Source: Streptomyces alboflavus
GTDB taxonomy: Bacteria; Actinomycetota; Actinomycetes; Streptomycetales; Streptomycetaceae
Assembly (NCBI RefSeq): GCF_000716675.1
Contig: NZ_JNXT01000007.1
Location: 121,041 to 185,040, forward strand
Reading direction: 5' to 3'
Length of the DNA: 64,000 bases
The notes under the pieces: model-generated
The model's database searches: none
What the model saw: the letters and a program-made list of their open reading frames with translations, nothing else
What the model was told of the DNA's origin: nothing
Translations under genes and position numbers: made by a program
Part shown: piece after piece, positions 16,259 through 25,429 of the stretch
Position numbering within the stretch: the first letter of the stretch is position 1
How the letters are laid out: each line of letters opens with the position of its first letter

Positions 16259-17380
16259 ATGAGCCTGACCCTGAGGACCATCAGCCGAGAGCAGCATCTG
16301 GCGTACATCCAGAGCCTGCCGTCGGCAAGCCATTGCCAGGTCCCCGCATGGGCAGACGTGAAGAGCGAATGGCGCTCGGAGAACCTGGGCTGGTTCGACG
16401 ACAGGACCGGCCAGCTCGTCGGCGTGGGCCTCGTCCTCTACCGCCAGCTGCCCAAGGTCAAGCGTTATCTCGCGTATCTGCCCGAGGGTCCGGTCATCAA
16501 CTGGTACGCCCCGAACCTGGACGAGTGGCTCCAGCCGATGCTGGCGCACCTGAAGAAGCAGGGCGCCTTCTCCGTGAAGATGGGCCCGCCGGTCGTCATC
16601 CGCCGCTGGGACGCCCCCGCGATCAAGTCCGGCATCCAGAACCCGGACGTGAAGCGGCTGCGCGATGTCGAGCCGACGACCATCGAGCCGCGCGCCTTCG
16701 AGGTCTCGGACAAGCTCCGCCGCATGGGCTGGCAGCAGGGCGAGGACGGCGGCGCCGGCTTCGGTGACGTGCAGCCCCGCTATGTCTTCCAGGTGCCGCT
16801 CGCCAACCGCGCGCTTGAGGACGTCCTCAAGAACTTCAACCAGCTGTGGCGCCGCAACATCAAGAAGGCCGAGAAGGCCGGTGTCGAGGTCGTCCAGGGC
16901 GGCTACCAGGACCTCGCCGAATGGCAGCGCCTCTACGAGATCACCGCGATCCGCGACAAGTTCCGCCCGCGGCCGCTGGGCTACTTCCAGCAGATGTGGC
17001 AGACCCTCAACACCGAGGATCCCAACCGCATGCGGCTGTACTTCGCGCGGCACAACGGCGTGAACCTGTCGGCGGCGACGATGCTCGTCGTGGGCGGCCA
17101 CGTCTGGTACTCCTACGGCGCGTCCGACAACATCGGGCGTGAGGTCAGGCCCTCGAACGCGATGCAGTGGCGGATGCTGCGCGACGCCTACGCACTCGGT
17201 GCCTCCGTCTACGACCTGCGGGGCATCTCCGACTCGCTGGACGAGACGGACCACCTCTTCGGCCTGATCCAGTTCAAGGTCGGCACCGGCGGCGAGGCCG
17301 TGGAGTACGTCGGTGAGTGGGACTTCCCGCTGAACAAGCTGCTGCACAAGGCTCTCGACATCTACATGTCGCGTCGCTGA
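16259..17380 (+). CDS. femX: FemX-like lipid II aminoacyltransferase
   Basis: A 373-residue Fem/MurM-family enzyme that uses aminoacyl-tRNA to add the first cross-bridge residue (Gly in Streptomyces) to the lipid II stem peptide at the inner membrane face. The two GNAT-like halves are visible: SLPSASHCQVPAWADVKSEW with FLAYLPEGPVINW-type strands in the first. The second has LWRRNIKKAEKAGVEV, DKFRPRPLGYFQQMW and the ending YVGEWDFPLNKLLHKALDIY, all typical. GAGGAG precedes ATG 16259. The racemase-like gene follows 77 bp later on the same strand. The symbol rests on similarity to S. coelicolor FemX. Confidence 0.88.
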   Translation: MSLTLRTISREQHLAYIQSLPSASHCQVPAWADVKSEWRSENLGWFDDRTGQLVGVGLVLYRQLPKVKRYLAYLPEGPVINWYAPNLDEWLQPMLAHLKKQGAFSVKMGPPVVIRRWDAPAIKSGIQNPDVKRLRDVEPTTIEPRAFEVSDKLRRMGWQQGEDGGAGFGDVQPRYVFQVPLANRALEDVLKNFNQLWRRNIKKAEKAGVEVVQGGYQDLAEWQRLYEITAIRDKFRPRPLGYFQQMWQTLNTEDPNRMRLYFARHNGVNLSAATMLVVGGHVWYSYGASDNIGREVRPSNAMQWRMLRDAYALGASVYDLRGISDSLDETDHLFGLIQFKVGTGGEAVEYVGEWDFPLNKLLHKALDIYMSRR

Positions 17381-17457
17381 TCCCGCACCGCTTCCTTCCG
17401 CATTTCCTTCCATACCTCTGTTACACCGCAGACACCAGAAAGGTTCCGGGACCAGCC

Positions 17458-18489
17458 ATGGCGCTCACGCTCTATGTCGACACCGCGCGCTGGCGGGCAC
17501 ACCAGAAGCACATGCTGGAGCAGTTCCCGGGCATCGTCCCGGTCTGCAAGGGCAACGGCTACGGCTTCGGTCACGAGCGGCTCGCGGAGGAGGCCACGCG
17601 ATTCGGCTCGGACGTGCTCGCCGTCGGCACGACCTACGAGGCCGCCCGGATCAAGGACTGGTTCGGCGGTGACCTGCTGGTCCTGACGCCGTTCCGCCGG
17701 GGCGAAGAGCCTGTGCCGCTGCCCGACCGCGTCATCCGCTCCGTGTCGTCGATCGACGGCGTGCACGGCCTCGTGGGCGCCCGCGTCGTCATCGAGGTCA
17801 TGTCCTCGATGAAGCGGCACGGCGTCAGCGAGCAGGACCTGCCGCTGCTACACGCGGCGATCGAGGACGTACGCCTCGAGGGCTTCGCCATCCACCTGCC
17901 GCTCGACCGCACCGACGGCTCGGACGCCGTCGAGGAGGTCATCGCCTGGATGGACCGGCTGCGCGCCGCCCGCCTGCCCCTGCACACGATGTTCGTCAGC
18001 CACCTGAAGGCCGGCGAACTGGCCCGCCTCCAGCAGCAGTTCCCGCAGACCCGCTTCCGCGCGCGCATCGGTACGCAGCTGTGGCTCGGCGACCACCACG
18101 CGACCGAGTACCGGGGCGCCATCCTGGACGTCACGCGCGTCATGAAGGGTGACCGTTTCGGCTATCGCCAGCAGAAGGTCGCCTCCGACGGCTGGCTGGT
18201 CGTCGTCGCGGGCGGTACGTCGCACGGCGTCGGCCTGGAGGCCCCGAAGGCACTGCACGGCATGATGCCGCGGGCGAAGGGCGTGGCCCGCGCGGGCCTC
18301 GCGACCGTCAACCGCAACCTGTCGCCGTTCGTCTGGGGCGACAAGCAGCGCTGGTTCGCCGAGCCGCCGCACATGCAGGTGTCGCTGCTCTTCGTGCCGT
18401 CGGACGCGCCGGAGCCGAAGGTGGGCGAGGAGCTGGTGGCCCACCTGCGGCACACGACCACGCAGTTCGACCGGATCGTCGACCGCTGA
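17458..18489 (+). CDS. PLP-dependent alanine racemase-fold protein
   Basis: A 343-residue protein with the N-terminal TIM-barrel signature of fold-type III PLP enzymes: VPVCKGNGYGFG, with Lys31 as the Schiff-base lysine. The C-terminal part (from about 230) is a beta domain with WGDKQRWF near the end. It is shorter than classical alanine racemase (usually 360-390 residues), and the tyrosine-bearing motif of the second active-site half is not evident, so racemase activity is uncertain. Its place directly after femX suggests a role in supplying or editing a peptidoglycan amino acid. ATG 17458 follows AAAGG. Confidence 0.8.
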   Translation: MALTLYVDTARWRAHQKHMLEQFPGIVPVCKGNGYGFGHERLAEEATRFGSDVLAVGTTYEAARIKDWFGGDLLVLTPFRRGEEPVPLPDRVIRSVSSIDGVHGLVGARVVIEVMSSMKRHGVSEQDLPLLHAAIEDVRLEGFAIHLPLDRTDGSDAVEEVIAWMDRLRAARLPLHTMFVSHLKAGELARLQQQFPQTRFRARIGTQLWLGDHHATEYRGAILDVTRVMKGDRFGYRQQKVASDGWLVVVAGGTSHGVGLEAPKALHGMMPRAKGVARAGLATVNRNLSPFVWGDKQRWFAEPPHMQVSLLFVPSDAPEPKVGEELVAHLRHTTTQFDRIVDR

Positions 18490-18523
18490 CTCGTCGGCTC
18501 GAAGGGTCGCTCCAAGGAAATGC

Positions 18524-18560
18524 CGAAGGGCCGGTACGCCTCCCGCGTACCGGCCCTTCG
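18524..18560 (+). terminator. Terminator after the femX-racemase unit
   Basis: Perfect 16-bp arms (18524-18539 and 18545-18560), 5-nt loop, followed by TCTT. Confidence 0.88.
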
Positions 18561-18619
18561 TCTTGCTCGGCGGGGCGGACCCGCGCCCGCCGAACACCCG
18601 CTCTCACTGCCTTGTTCGC

Positions 18620-20164
18620 TCAGGGCGAACGGTCGCTCCCCGTCCCCCACTGAACGCACGAGCCCGCTCCGTCCGGCGCAGCCTGCTGCGGCGGATGCGC
18701 CGCCGGACCGAGCACGAAGACGTCCGGAGCGCCGTCGAGGACCCCTCCGGAGGGGTCGTCCTCCCCGGTCCGCCGCACCACGTCCCGCTCCGGCATGAGG
18801 ATGTCGCGCACCACCACGGCGCACAGGTACAGCGTCCCCAGCAGGTGGACCGCGATGGCCAGTTGGTAGCCCTCGGTCGGCAGGCCCTTGTGGGCGTCCC
18901 CGCTCGTCGTGAACGCGAGATATCCCCAGATCCCCAGGAAGTACGCGACCTCGCACGCCTGCCAGATGAGGAAGTCGCGCCAGCGGGGACGGGCCAGCGC
19001 GGCGAGCGGAATCAGCCACAGGACGTACTGCGGCGAGTAGACCTTGTTGGTGAGGATGAAGGCGGCGACCACCAGGAAGACCAGCTGGGCAAGGCGTGGG
19101 CGGCGCGGCGCGGTCAGGGCGAGGGCGGCCACTCCCAGACAGCAGAGGATCATCAGGGCAGCCGCGAGCTTGTTCACCGTGTCCGTGGTCAGCGGGTCGT
19201 CCATGCGCTGGGAGAGGATCAGCCAGAACGACCCGAAGTCGACCCCGCGCTCCTGGCTGAAGGTGTAGAACTTCGCCCAGCCCTCGCGGATGTGGAAGCC
19301 CGTCGAGTCGTGGCGGATCATCACCGGCAGGTTCACCGCGAGCCAGGCACCCACCGCGCTCCCCGCGGCCAGCCAGAAGGCCCGCCAGCGCCCGGCCCGC
19401 CAGCACAGCACGAGCAGCGGCCCGAGCAGCAGCGCCGGATAGAGCTTGGCGGCCGCCGCGAGGCCGATGAGGATCCCCGCGGGCACGGCCCGCCCACGCG
19501 ACCACATCAGCATCGCCAGGGCCGTCAGAGCGACCGCGAACAGGTCCCAGTTGATGGTGGCCGTCAGGGCGAAAGCGGGGGCCAGGGCGACGAGCAGGGC
19601 GTCCCAGGGCCGGCGCCGGTGGATGCGGGTCACACAGACCGCGATGATGACCGTGCAGATCATCAGCATCCCGGCATTGACCATCCAGTAGAACTTCTCC
19701 TGGTGCTGGATGGATCCGCTGCCCGGCGTCAGCCAGGCGGCCACCTGCATGAAGAGACCGGTCAGCACCGGGTACTCGAGGTACTCCATGCCGACGTCGG
19801 CAGGCAGCTTGTCGAAGTACGGCACCAGTCCGTCGGCGAAGCCGCGCCCCTGGTAGAGGTGAGGGATGTCGGAGTAGCAGGCGTGCGTGTACTGCGAGCT
19901 CGCGCCGACGAACCAGGCGCCGTTGTAGCAGGGCATCTTCTGCACCATGCCGAGTGCGAACATGCCGATCGCGACCAGTGCGATGACGCGTACCGGGGTC
20001 AGCCAGGCCATCGCCAGAAGGGCTCTACGGCCGATCGGTCCGCCGATCAGCTCGCTGCCGGCCGCGGCGACCTCGTCCTGTTTCGTGGGGAGCACAGGCT
20101 GCGGCGCCTGCTCGGGTACGGACTGATGCGCGCGTGTGGGGGGCATCTTCTCTGCGCTGGGCAT
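18620..20164 (-). CDS. GT87-type polyprenyl-phosphate-dependent glycosyltransferase (mannosyltransferase-like)
   Basis: A 514-residue polytopic membrane protein (about ten hydrophobic segments) of the GT-C class. The first extracytoplasmic loop carries YLEYPVLTGLF, and RAVPAGILIGLAAAAKLYPALLLGPLLVL is the family's signature helix with the conserved lysine. Family members use polyprenyl-phosphate-mannose or arabinose to build envelope glycans; the acceptor here is unknown. The C-terminal 40 residues are cytosolic and Asp/Gly/Pro-rich. ATG 20164 is preceded by GGCAGG; an ATG at 20173 is in frame. It lies downstream of the PBP gene on the same strand, but a hairpin and two parS sites separate them. 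Confidence 0.82.
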   Translation of the reverse strand: MPSAEKMPPTRAHQSVPEQAPQPVLPTKQDEVAAAGSELIGGPIGRRALLAMAWLTPVRVIALVAIGMFALGMVQKMPCYNGAWFVGASSQYTHACYSDIPHLYQGRGFADGLVPYFDKLPADVGMEYLEYPVLTGLFMQVAAWLTPGSGSIQHQEKFYWMVNAGMLMICTVIIAVCVTRIHRRRPWDALLVALAPAFALTATINWDLFAVALTALAMLMWSRGRAVPAGILIGLAAAAKLYPALLLGPLLVLCWRAGRWRAFWLAAGSAVGAWLAVNLPVMIRHDSTGFHIREGWAKFYTFSQERGVDFGSFWLILSQRMDDPLTTDTVNKLAAALMILCCLGVAALALTAPRRPRLAQLVFLVVAAFILTNKVYSPQYVLWLIPLAALARPRWRDFLIWQACEVAYFLGIWGYLAFTTSGDAHKGLPTEGYQLAIAVHLLGTLYLCAVVVRDILMPERDVVRRTGEDDPSGGVLDGAPDVFVLGPAAHPPQQAAPDGAGSCVQWGTGSDRSP

Positions 20165-20290
20165 GGCGCACATCCTGCCGTACAGCTCTGAGAACTCCGG
20201 CTGTACGTGCCCGAGAACCCTCCGTACCGCCGACAGACGGCTGAAAGGCCCTGCCCGAAGCCCTACGGGCGGGCCGTACGACAGCGCGAC

Positions 20291-20325
20291 AAGGCCGCCG
20301 CACCCTTGCCGGATGCGGCGGCCTT
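20291..20325 (-). terminator. Terminator of the PBP gene
   Basis: Perfect 12-bp arms (20291-20302 and 20314-20325), 11-nt loop, about 70 bp after the PBP stop on the minus strand. The right arm abuts a parS site. Confidence 0.8.
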
Positions 20326-20339
20326 GTTTCACGTGAAAC
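20326..20339. other. parS: parS site (first of a close pair)
   Basis: Perfect GTTTCACGTGAAAC immediately next to the PBP terminator; its centre is 37 bp from the next site. Confidence 0.95.
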
Positions 20340-20362
20340 ATGCCGTTTCCGTGGATCACGCC

Positions 20363-20376
20363 GTTTCACGTGAAAC
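20363..20376. other. parS: parS site (second of a close pair)
   Basis: Perfect GTTTCACGTGAAAC, 17 bp after the stop of the PBP gene in its direction of transcription. Confidence 0.95.
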
Positions 20377-20392
20377 GTACGCGGGACTCGGC

Positions 20393-23116
20393 TCAGCCGG
20401 TCGGACCGGCCCAGAACCCCCCGTCGTTGTCGTTGCCGTTGTTGCCGCCGTTGTCATTGCCACCGTCGGGCTCACCGGTCGTCGGTGATGGCTCACCGCC
20501 CGGACCACCGTTGTTGCCGCCGTTCTCAGAGCCGCCGTCCGTCACACCACCGTCGTCCTCACACCTGGGGTCCCAGGGCTTGCAGGACTCGGTCGGGTCG
20601 GGGGACTCAGTCGGCTTCGGAGGCTCGGACGACTTGGTCTCGGACGGGGTCGGCGACGGGGAGTCGCTCGGCTCGGGCTCCTCGCTCGGCGTCGGGGAGG
20701 GCGGCGGGATGTCTCCGACGATCTCGCCGATCGGGCCCGGCTCGGGGAACGGGATGGCGCGCTTCCCCTTGAGTGCCTCTTCCATGTAGTCCTGCCAGAT
20801 CTGCGCGGGGAAGGAGGCGCCGTGGATCTTCTTCTCGCCACCAGTCCCGAACATCTCCAGGAACTCGCGCTTGCTGTTGTTCTCGTCGTCGTCGAGCCGG
20901 TACATGCTGATCGCCGTCGACAGCTGCGGGGTGTAGCCGACGAACCAGGCGGACTTGTTGCCGTCGGTCGTACCGGTCTTGCCCGCCACTTGGCGGCCGG
21001 GCAGCTGGGCGGAGGTGCCCGTGCCCTTGTCGACCACAGTCCTCAGCACGTCGGTGACATTGTTCGCCACCTCAGGGGTGAAGGGGCTCTTGACCTGTTC
21101 CTTGTGCTGGAAGACCGTCTCACCCTCCTTCTTGACCTCCTTCACCGAGAACGGATCCCGCTGCTTGCCCTGGTCGGCGAACGTGGCGTACGCCCCTGCC
21201 ATGCGGATCGCGCTCGGTGACGAGGTACCGAGGGAGAAGGACGGGTAGGTGGCGCCCGCCATGGACTTGTCGTCCTTGAGGCCGGCGTCCATGGCCGCAG
21301 CCTTCACCTTGTCGAGCCCGACGTCCATGCCGAGCTGGACATAGGCGGAGTTGACCGACTCCCGCATGGCCTCGCGGAGGTCGATCCTGTAGGACGGCGG
21401 GTTGTACGACTGCTGACCGTCATTGGTCTGCAGCCACTCCTTGCCGTCCTTGTCCTGCCAGACGGAGCCGTTGTAGTTCTTGATCTTGAGCTTGTTCTTG
21501 CCGCTGTACTTGCTCTTCGGGTTGACGATGGTGCGCTCGGTATCGCTCTGCGACTCGCCACCGTCCTTGTCACGGACGCCGTTCTTGAAGGCCGCCGCCA
21601 GCACGAAGGGCTTGTACGTCGAGCCGACCTGAGCACCGGTCGTGTCCGCGTTGTTGGTGAAGTGCTTCGTCGCGTCCTCACCGCCGTAGATGGCCTCGAT
21701 CGCCCCGTTATTGGGGTTGACCGACGCGCCACCGAACTGAACGTGCGTGTCCTTGTCCGGGCGCAGCTTCGGCTTGATCTTGGCCTTGCGGACCTTCTCC
21801 ACCGCGTCCTCGAGCTGATCGACCTTCTTCTTGTCGAAGGTCGTGTGGATCTCGTAGCCGCCCTGTTCGAGCTGCCCGGCGGTGACATTGCTGTTGTTGA
21901 TGACGTACGCCTTGGCGAGCGAGACCAGGTAGCCGATCTGGCCGCTCAGCTTGACGTTCGAGCGCGGGCTCTCCAGCTTCGGGAAATCCGTGTACTTGTT
22001 GCGGACCTCGGCACTGAGGCGGCCGTCCTTGACCTCCTCGTCGAGGATCCACTTCCAGCGCTTCTCGGCCCGCTCCCGGTTGGCCTTGGGGCTGGCCGCA
22101 GGGTCGATCTCGGGGTAGCCGGCCGGGTCGTAGTACGTCGCGCCCTTGAGCACGGTCGCGAGGAGTGCGCACTGGCTCGGGTTCAGGTCCTCGGCGTCCT
22201 CGCCGAAGTAGGCGCGGGCGGCGGCCTGGATGCCGTAGGCGTTGCGGCCGTAGTAGGCGGTGTTCAGATAGCCCGCCATGATGTCTTCCTTGCTCACCTC
22301 CCGGCCGACCTTTATGGAGATGAACAGCTCCTTGAACTTCCGCGTGAACGTCTGCGACTGGTCGTCGAGGCGGGCGTTCTTCACGTACTGCTGCGTGATG
22401 GTCGAGCCGCCCTGGGTCTGACCGCCCTTGGCCATGTTGACGACGGCCCGGGCGATGCCCATCGGGTCGACGCCCTTGTCCTTGTTGAAGGTCTTGTTCT
22501 CCGCCGAGATGACGGCGTTGCGCATCGCCCTCGGGATGTCCGCGTACTTGATGATCTGGCGGTTGGTCTCGCCGCCGGTCGCGACCATCTGGGAGCCGTC
22601 GGCCCAGTAGTAGACGTTGTTCTGGGCCCGCGCCGCCTTGGCGACCTCCGGCACCTCGACGAGGGCGTACGCGATGCCGACGACCGCCAGCATGCTGCCG
22701 AGGAACCCGATGAACAGGCCGGTGACGAGCCGCCACGACGGCAGCCAGCGCCGCGCCCCGGACTTGCCCGCGCGCGGGTAGTCGATGAAGCGCTTCTTGG
22801 CGGGCTCGTGGCCACGCCCTCTGCCCCGCCCCCGGCCGGCGTTCTCGGCGGCCCTGCGACGGCCACCACCACCCCCGACAGAACCGCTGCGGGCCGCGCG
22901 CCGGGCCTCGGCGCGACCGCCGTAGGGCCGCTCCTCGCCCCCGGGGCCCCCCGGCCCGTACGACGACGGGGCTGACGGCGATGACGGCGATCCAGTGGCG
23001 TCACGCGGTGCTGCACGACGGCCCGACGGCGCTCCGGACGCGCCGGATGCGCCACGCCTGGCCGCGGCGCGTCCGCCGCCCTGCGGCTGCGGCGGTTTGC
23101 GACGGTGCTCGCTCAT
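20393..23116 (-). CDS. Class A penicillin-binding protein (transglycosylase/transpeptidase)
   Basis: A 907-residue bifunctional enzyme polymerising and cross-linking peptidoglycan outside the membrane. Residues 1-125 are a cytosolic Arg/Gly/Ser/Pro-rich tail, and a single helix spans about 128-152. The GT51 domain has ISAENKTF (catalytic Glu206) and GGSTITQQYVKN (237-247). The transpeptidase has STYK (Ser499, Lys502), SVN (587-589) and KTGTT (713-717). The last 100 residues are a Pro/Ser/Glu then Gly/Asn-rich tail. GAGGAG precedes ATG 23116. A TTGACG-like -35 lies at 23295-23300 on the minus strand, without a clear -10. Confidence 0.95.
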   Translation of the reverse strand: MSEHRRKPPQPQGGGRAAARRGASGASGAPSGRRAAPRDATGSPSSPSAPSSYGPGGPGGEERPYGGRAEARRAARSGSVGGGGGRRRAAENAGRGRGRGRGHEPAKKRFIDYPRAGKSGARRWLPSWRLVTGLFIGFLGSMLAVVGIAYALVEVPEVAKAARAQNNVYYWADGSQMVATGGETNRQIIKYADIPRAMRNAVISAENKTFNKDKGVDPMGIARAVVNMAKGGQTQGGSTITQQYVKNARLDDQSQTFTRKFKELFISIKVGREVSKEDIMAGYLNTAYYGRNAYGIQAAARAYFGEDAEDLNPSQCALLATVLKGATYYDPAGYPEIDPAASPKANRERAEKRWKWILDEEVKDGRLSAEVRNKYTDFPKLESPRSNVKLSGQIGYLVSLAKAYVINNSNVTAGQLEQGGYEIHTTFDKKKVDQLEDAVEKVRKAKIKPKLRPDKDTHVQFGGASVNPNNGAIEAIYGGEDATKHFTNNADTTGAQVGSTYKPFVLAAAFKNGVRDKDGGESQSDTERTIVNPKSKYSGKNKLKIKNYNGSVWQDKDGKEWLQTNDGQQSYNPPSYRIDLREAMRESVNSAYVQLGMDVGLDKVKAAAMDAGLKDDKSMAGATYPSFSLGTSSPSAIRMAGAYATFADQGKQRDPFSVKEVKKEGETVFQHKEQVKSPFTPEVANNVTDVLRTVVDKGTGTSAQLPGRQVAGKTGTTDGNKSAWFVGYTPQLSTAISMYRLDDDENNSKREFLEMFGTGGEKKIHGASFPAQIWQDYMEEALKGKRAIPFPEPGPIGEIVGDIPPPSPTPSEEPEPSDSPSPTPSETKSSEPPKPTESPDPTESCKPWDPRCEDDGGVTDGGSENGGNNGGPGGEPSPTTGEPDGGNDNGGNNGNDNDGGFWAGPTG

Positions 23117-23491
23117 CGAACGACTACTCCTCGGGCAGGCGCGGGTCTCCGCGCCTGGAAACGGCGGCTGGTTTCCGGTCCCCCCGATGTACGGATGCGC
23201 CCGTTCCGGCACTCATCCGCACTGCACCGGGGACAGCGACGCCACCTCGCGTCACTTGGTTCCCGGCGGTATGCATGGCGCACAGACTACGCACCGTCAA
23301 AACCCTCTTAGGACCGAAGTTCACCCCAAAACAGGCAAGTTACTTCCTACGAATCGGTGATGTGATGCCGTTCACCGTGCCCCCTCTTGTCGCAGGCGGC
23401 ACGTCGTTCTATCGTCGTGATGTATCGAGCCGATACATCAGGTCGGCATAAAGGGCCGTGTGCGGCAGACCGGGACAGACGGGAGGCGACG
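23117..23491. other. Divergent intergenic region PBP / padR
   Basis: Holds the padR promoter and operator at its right end and, towards the left, the untranslated leader of the PBP gene. No further gene is seen. Confidence 0.6.
23388..23440 (+). promoter_or_regulatory. padR promoter with PadR-type operator
   Basis: TTGTCG (23388-23393) and TATCGT (23410-23415) with a 16-bp spacer put the transcription start near 23421. A perfect 10-bp inverted repeat with a 3-bp centre (23418-23440), containing ATGT...ACAT, covers that start. This matches the ATGT-N-ACAT layout of PadR-family operators, so autorepression is likely. Confidence 0.7.
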
Positions 23492-24172
23492 ATGAGCAGA
23501 CGCTCCGGCATCCTCGAGTTCGCCGTGCTCGGCCTGCTCCGCGAGTCCCCGATGCACGGCTACGAGCTGCGCAAGCGGCTCAACACCTCACTGGGTGTGT
23601 TCCGCGCCTTCAGCTACGGGTCGCTCTACCCATGCCTCAAGACTCTGGTCGCGAACGGCTGGTTGATCGAGGAATCGGGTGCTGCCGGAGAGGCCCTGGC
23701 TCCCCTCGCGGGGCGCCGCGCCAAGATCGTCTATCGGTTGACGGCTGAAGGTAAGGAACACTTCGAGGAACTGCTCTCGCAGACCGGCCCCGATGCGTAC
23801 GAGGACGAGCACTTCGCTGCCCGCTTCGCCTTCTTCGGCCAGACCTCGCGGGACGTGCGGATGCGGGTGCTCGAGGGCCGCCGCAGCCGCCTGGAGGAGC
23901 GCCTGGAGAAGATGCGCGCCTCCTTGGCCCGCACCCGGGAGCGCCTCGACGACTACACGCTTGAGCTGCAGCGGCACGGGATGGAGTCCGTGGAGCGCGA
24001 AGTGCGCTGGCTGAACGAGCTCATCGAGAGCGAGCGCGCGGGACGCGACCAGCAACGGTCCGCACCCGACGGCTCCGCTCAGCAGAACAGCACATCTGGG
24101 GAGTCGGGCGTCCTGCCCCGGCGGCGGGGCAGCACCCCGCCGCCGGATGCGTCCGACGACACCACCAAGTGA
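23492..24172 (+). CDS. PadR-family transcriptional regulator
   Basis: A 226-residue regulator. The PadR winged helix is at 5-95: [23 protein letters not shown], then [16 protein letters not shown] and the wing [20 protein letters not shown] long coiled-coil-like dimerisation region (about 125-180, [19 protein letters not shown]) and a disordered tail follow. GGGAGG precedes ATG 23492. The downstream ino1 starts 59 bp after its stop on the same strand, so it may control inositol synthesis as well as itself; no effector is known. Confidence 0.88.
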   Translation: MSRRSGILEFAVLGLLRESPMHGYELRKRLNTSLGVFRAFSYGSLYPCLKTLVANGWLIEESGAAGEALAPLAGRRAKIVYRLTAEGKEHFEELLSQTGPDAYEDEHFAARFAFFGQTSRDVRMRVLEGRRSRLEERLEKMRASLARTRERLDDYTLELQRHGMESVEREVRWLNELIESERAGRDQQRSAPDGSAQQNSTSGESGVLPRRRGSTPPPDASDDTTK

Positions 24173-24231
24173 GCCTCCGCATTCGGCGGAGTCTCATCCG
24201 GAATACCGAGATCACACAGGGAGCAACCGGA

Positions 24232-25314
24232 ATGGGTTCGGTTCGCGTAGCCATCGTCGGCGTGGGCAACTGCGCCGCCTCGCTGGTCCAGGGCGTCGAG
24301 TACTACAAGGACGCAGACCCGGACGCCAAGGTCCCGGGCCTGATGCACGTCCAGTTCGGCGACTACCACGTCGGTGACGTCGAGTTCGTCGCCGCCTTCG
24401 ACGTCGACGCGAAGAAGGTCGGCCTCGACCTCGCGGACGCGATCGGTGCCAGCGAGAACAACACCATCAAGATCTGCGACGTGCCGAACTCCGGCGTGCA
24501 GGTCCAGCGCGGCCACACCTACGACGGCCTGGGCAAGTACTACCGCCAGACCATCGAGGAGTCCGCCGAGGCCCCGGTCGACGTCGTCCAGATCCTCAAG
24601 GACCGCAAGGTCGACGTCCTGGTCTGCTACCTGCCGGTCGGCTCCGAGGACGCGGCGAAGTTCTACGCCCAGTGCGCCATCGACGCCAAGGTCGCCTTCG
24701 TCAACGCCCTCCCGGTCTTCATCGCCGGCACCAAGGAGTGGGCGGACAAGTTCACCGAGGCGGGCGTCCCGATCGTCGGCGACGACATCAAGTCGCAGGT
24801 CGGCGCGACCATCACGCACCGCGTGATGGCGAAGCTGTTCGAGGACCGCGGTGTCCGTCTTGAGCGCACCATGCAGCTCAACGTCGGCGGCAACATGGAC
24901 TTCAAGAACATGCTGGAGCGCGACCGCCTCGAGTCCAAGAAGATCTCGAAGACGCAGGCCGTCACCTCGCAGATCCCCGACCGCGAGCTGGGCGAGAAGA
25001 ACGTCCACATCGGCCCGTCGGACTACGTCGCGTGGCTCGACGACCGCAAGTGGGCGTACGTCCGCCTCGAGGGCCGCGCCTTCGGCGACGTCCCGCTGAA
25101 CCTGGAGTACAAGCTCGAGGTCTGGGACTCCCCGAACTCGGCCGGTGTCATCATCGACGCCCTGCGCGCCGCGAAGATCGCCAAGGACCGCGGCATCGGC
25201 GGCCCGATCCTGTCGGCGTCCTCGTACTTCATGAAGTCCCCGCCGGTGCAGTACTTCGACGACGAGGCCTTCGAGAACGTCGAGAAGTTCATCAAGGGCG
25301 AGGTCGAGCGCTGA
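24232..25314 (+). CDS. ino1: Inositol-1-phosphate synthase
   Basis: The 360-residue NAD-dependent enzyme turning glucose 6-phosphate into 1L-myo-inositol 1-phosphate. This is the first step to phosphatidylinositol and mycothiol in actinomycetes. The Rossmann start is [19 protein letters not shown], and the catalytic core carries [15 protein letters not shown] and [13 protein letters not shown], all family signatures. Length fits the short actinobacterial/archaeal type. GGGAG precedes ATG 24232. It is likely in one transcript with padR. Confidence 0.93.
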   Translation: MGSVRVAIVGVGNCAASLVQGVEYYKDADPDAKVPGLMHVQFGDYHVGDVEFVAAFDVDAKKVGLDLADAIGASENNTIKICDVPNSGVQVQRGHTYDGLGKYYRQTIEESAEAPVDVVQILKDRKVDVLVCYLPVGSEDAAKFYAQCAIDAKVAFVNALPVFIAGTKEWADKFTEAGVPIVGDDIKSQVGATITHRVMAKLFEDRGVRLERTMQLNVGGNMDFKNMLERDRLESKKISKTQAVTSQIPDRELGEKNVHIGPSDYVAWLDDRKWAYVRLEGRAFGDVPLNLEYKLEVWDSPNSAGVIIDALRAAKIAKDRGIGGPILSASSYFMKSPPVQYFDDEAFENVEKFIKGEVER

Positions 25315-25372
25315 GCCGAGCGCCAACTCAACCGCGGGGCCGACTGCTGAGTCGGCCGCTTCGGTAGCCAGT

Positions 25373-25407
25373 CGGGGTCCCCGGGTCATATGTGCCCGGG
25401 GACCCCG
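25373..25407 (+). terminator. Terminator of ino1
   Basis: Perfect 13-bp arms (25373-25385 and 25395-25407) with a 9-nt loop, 58 bp after the ino1 stop. Confidence 0.85.
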
Positions 25408-25429
25408 CTCGTATGTGAGGCTGTGCCCC

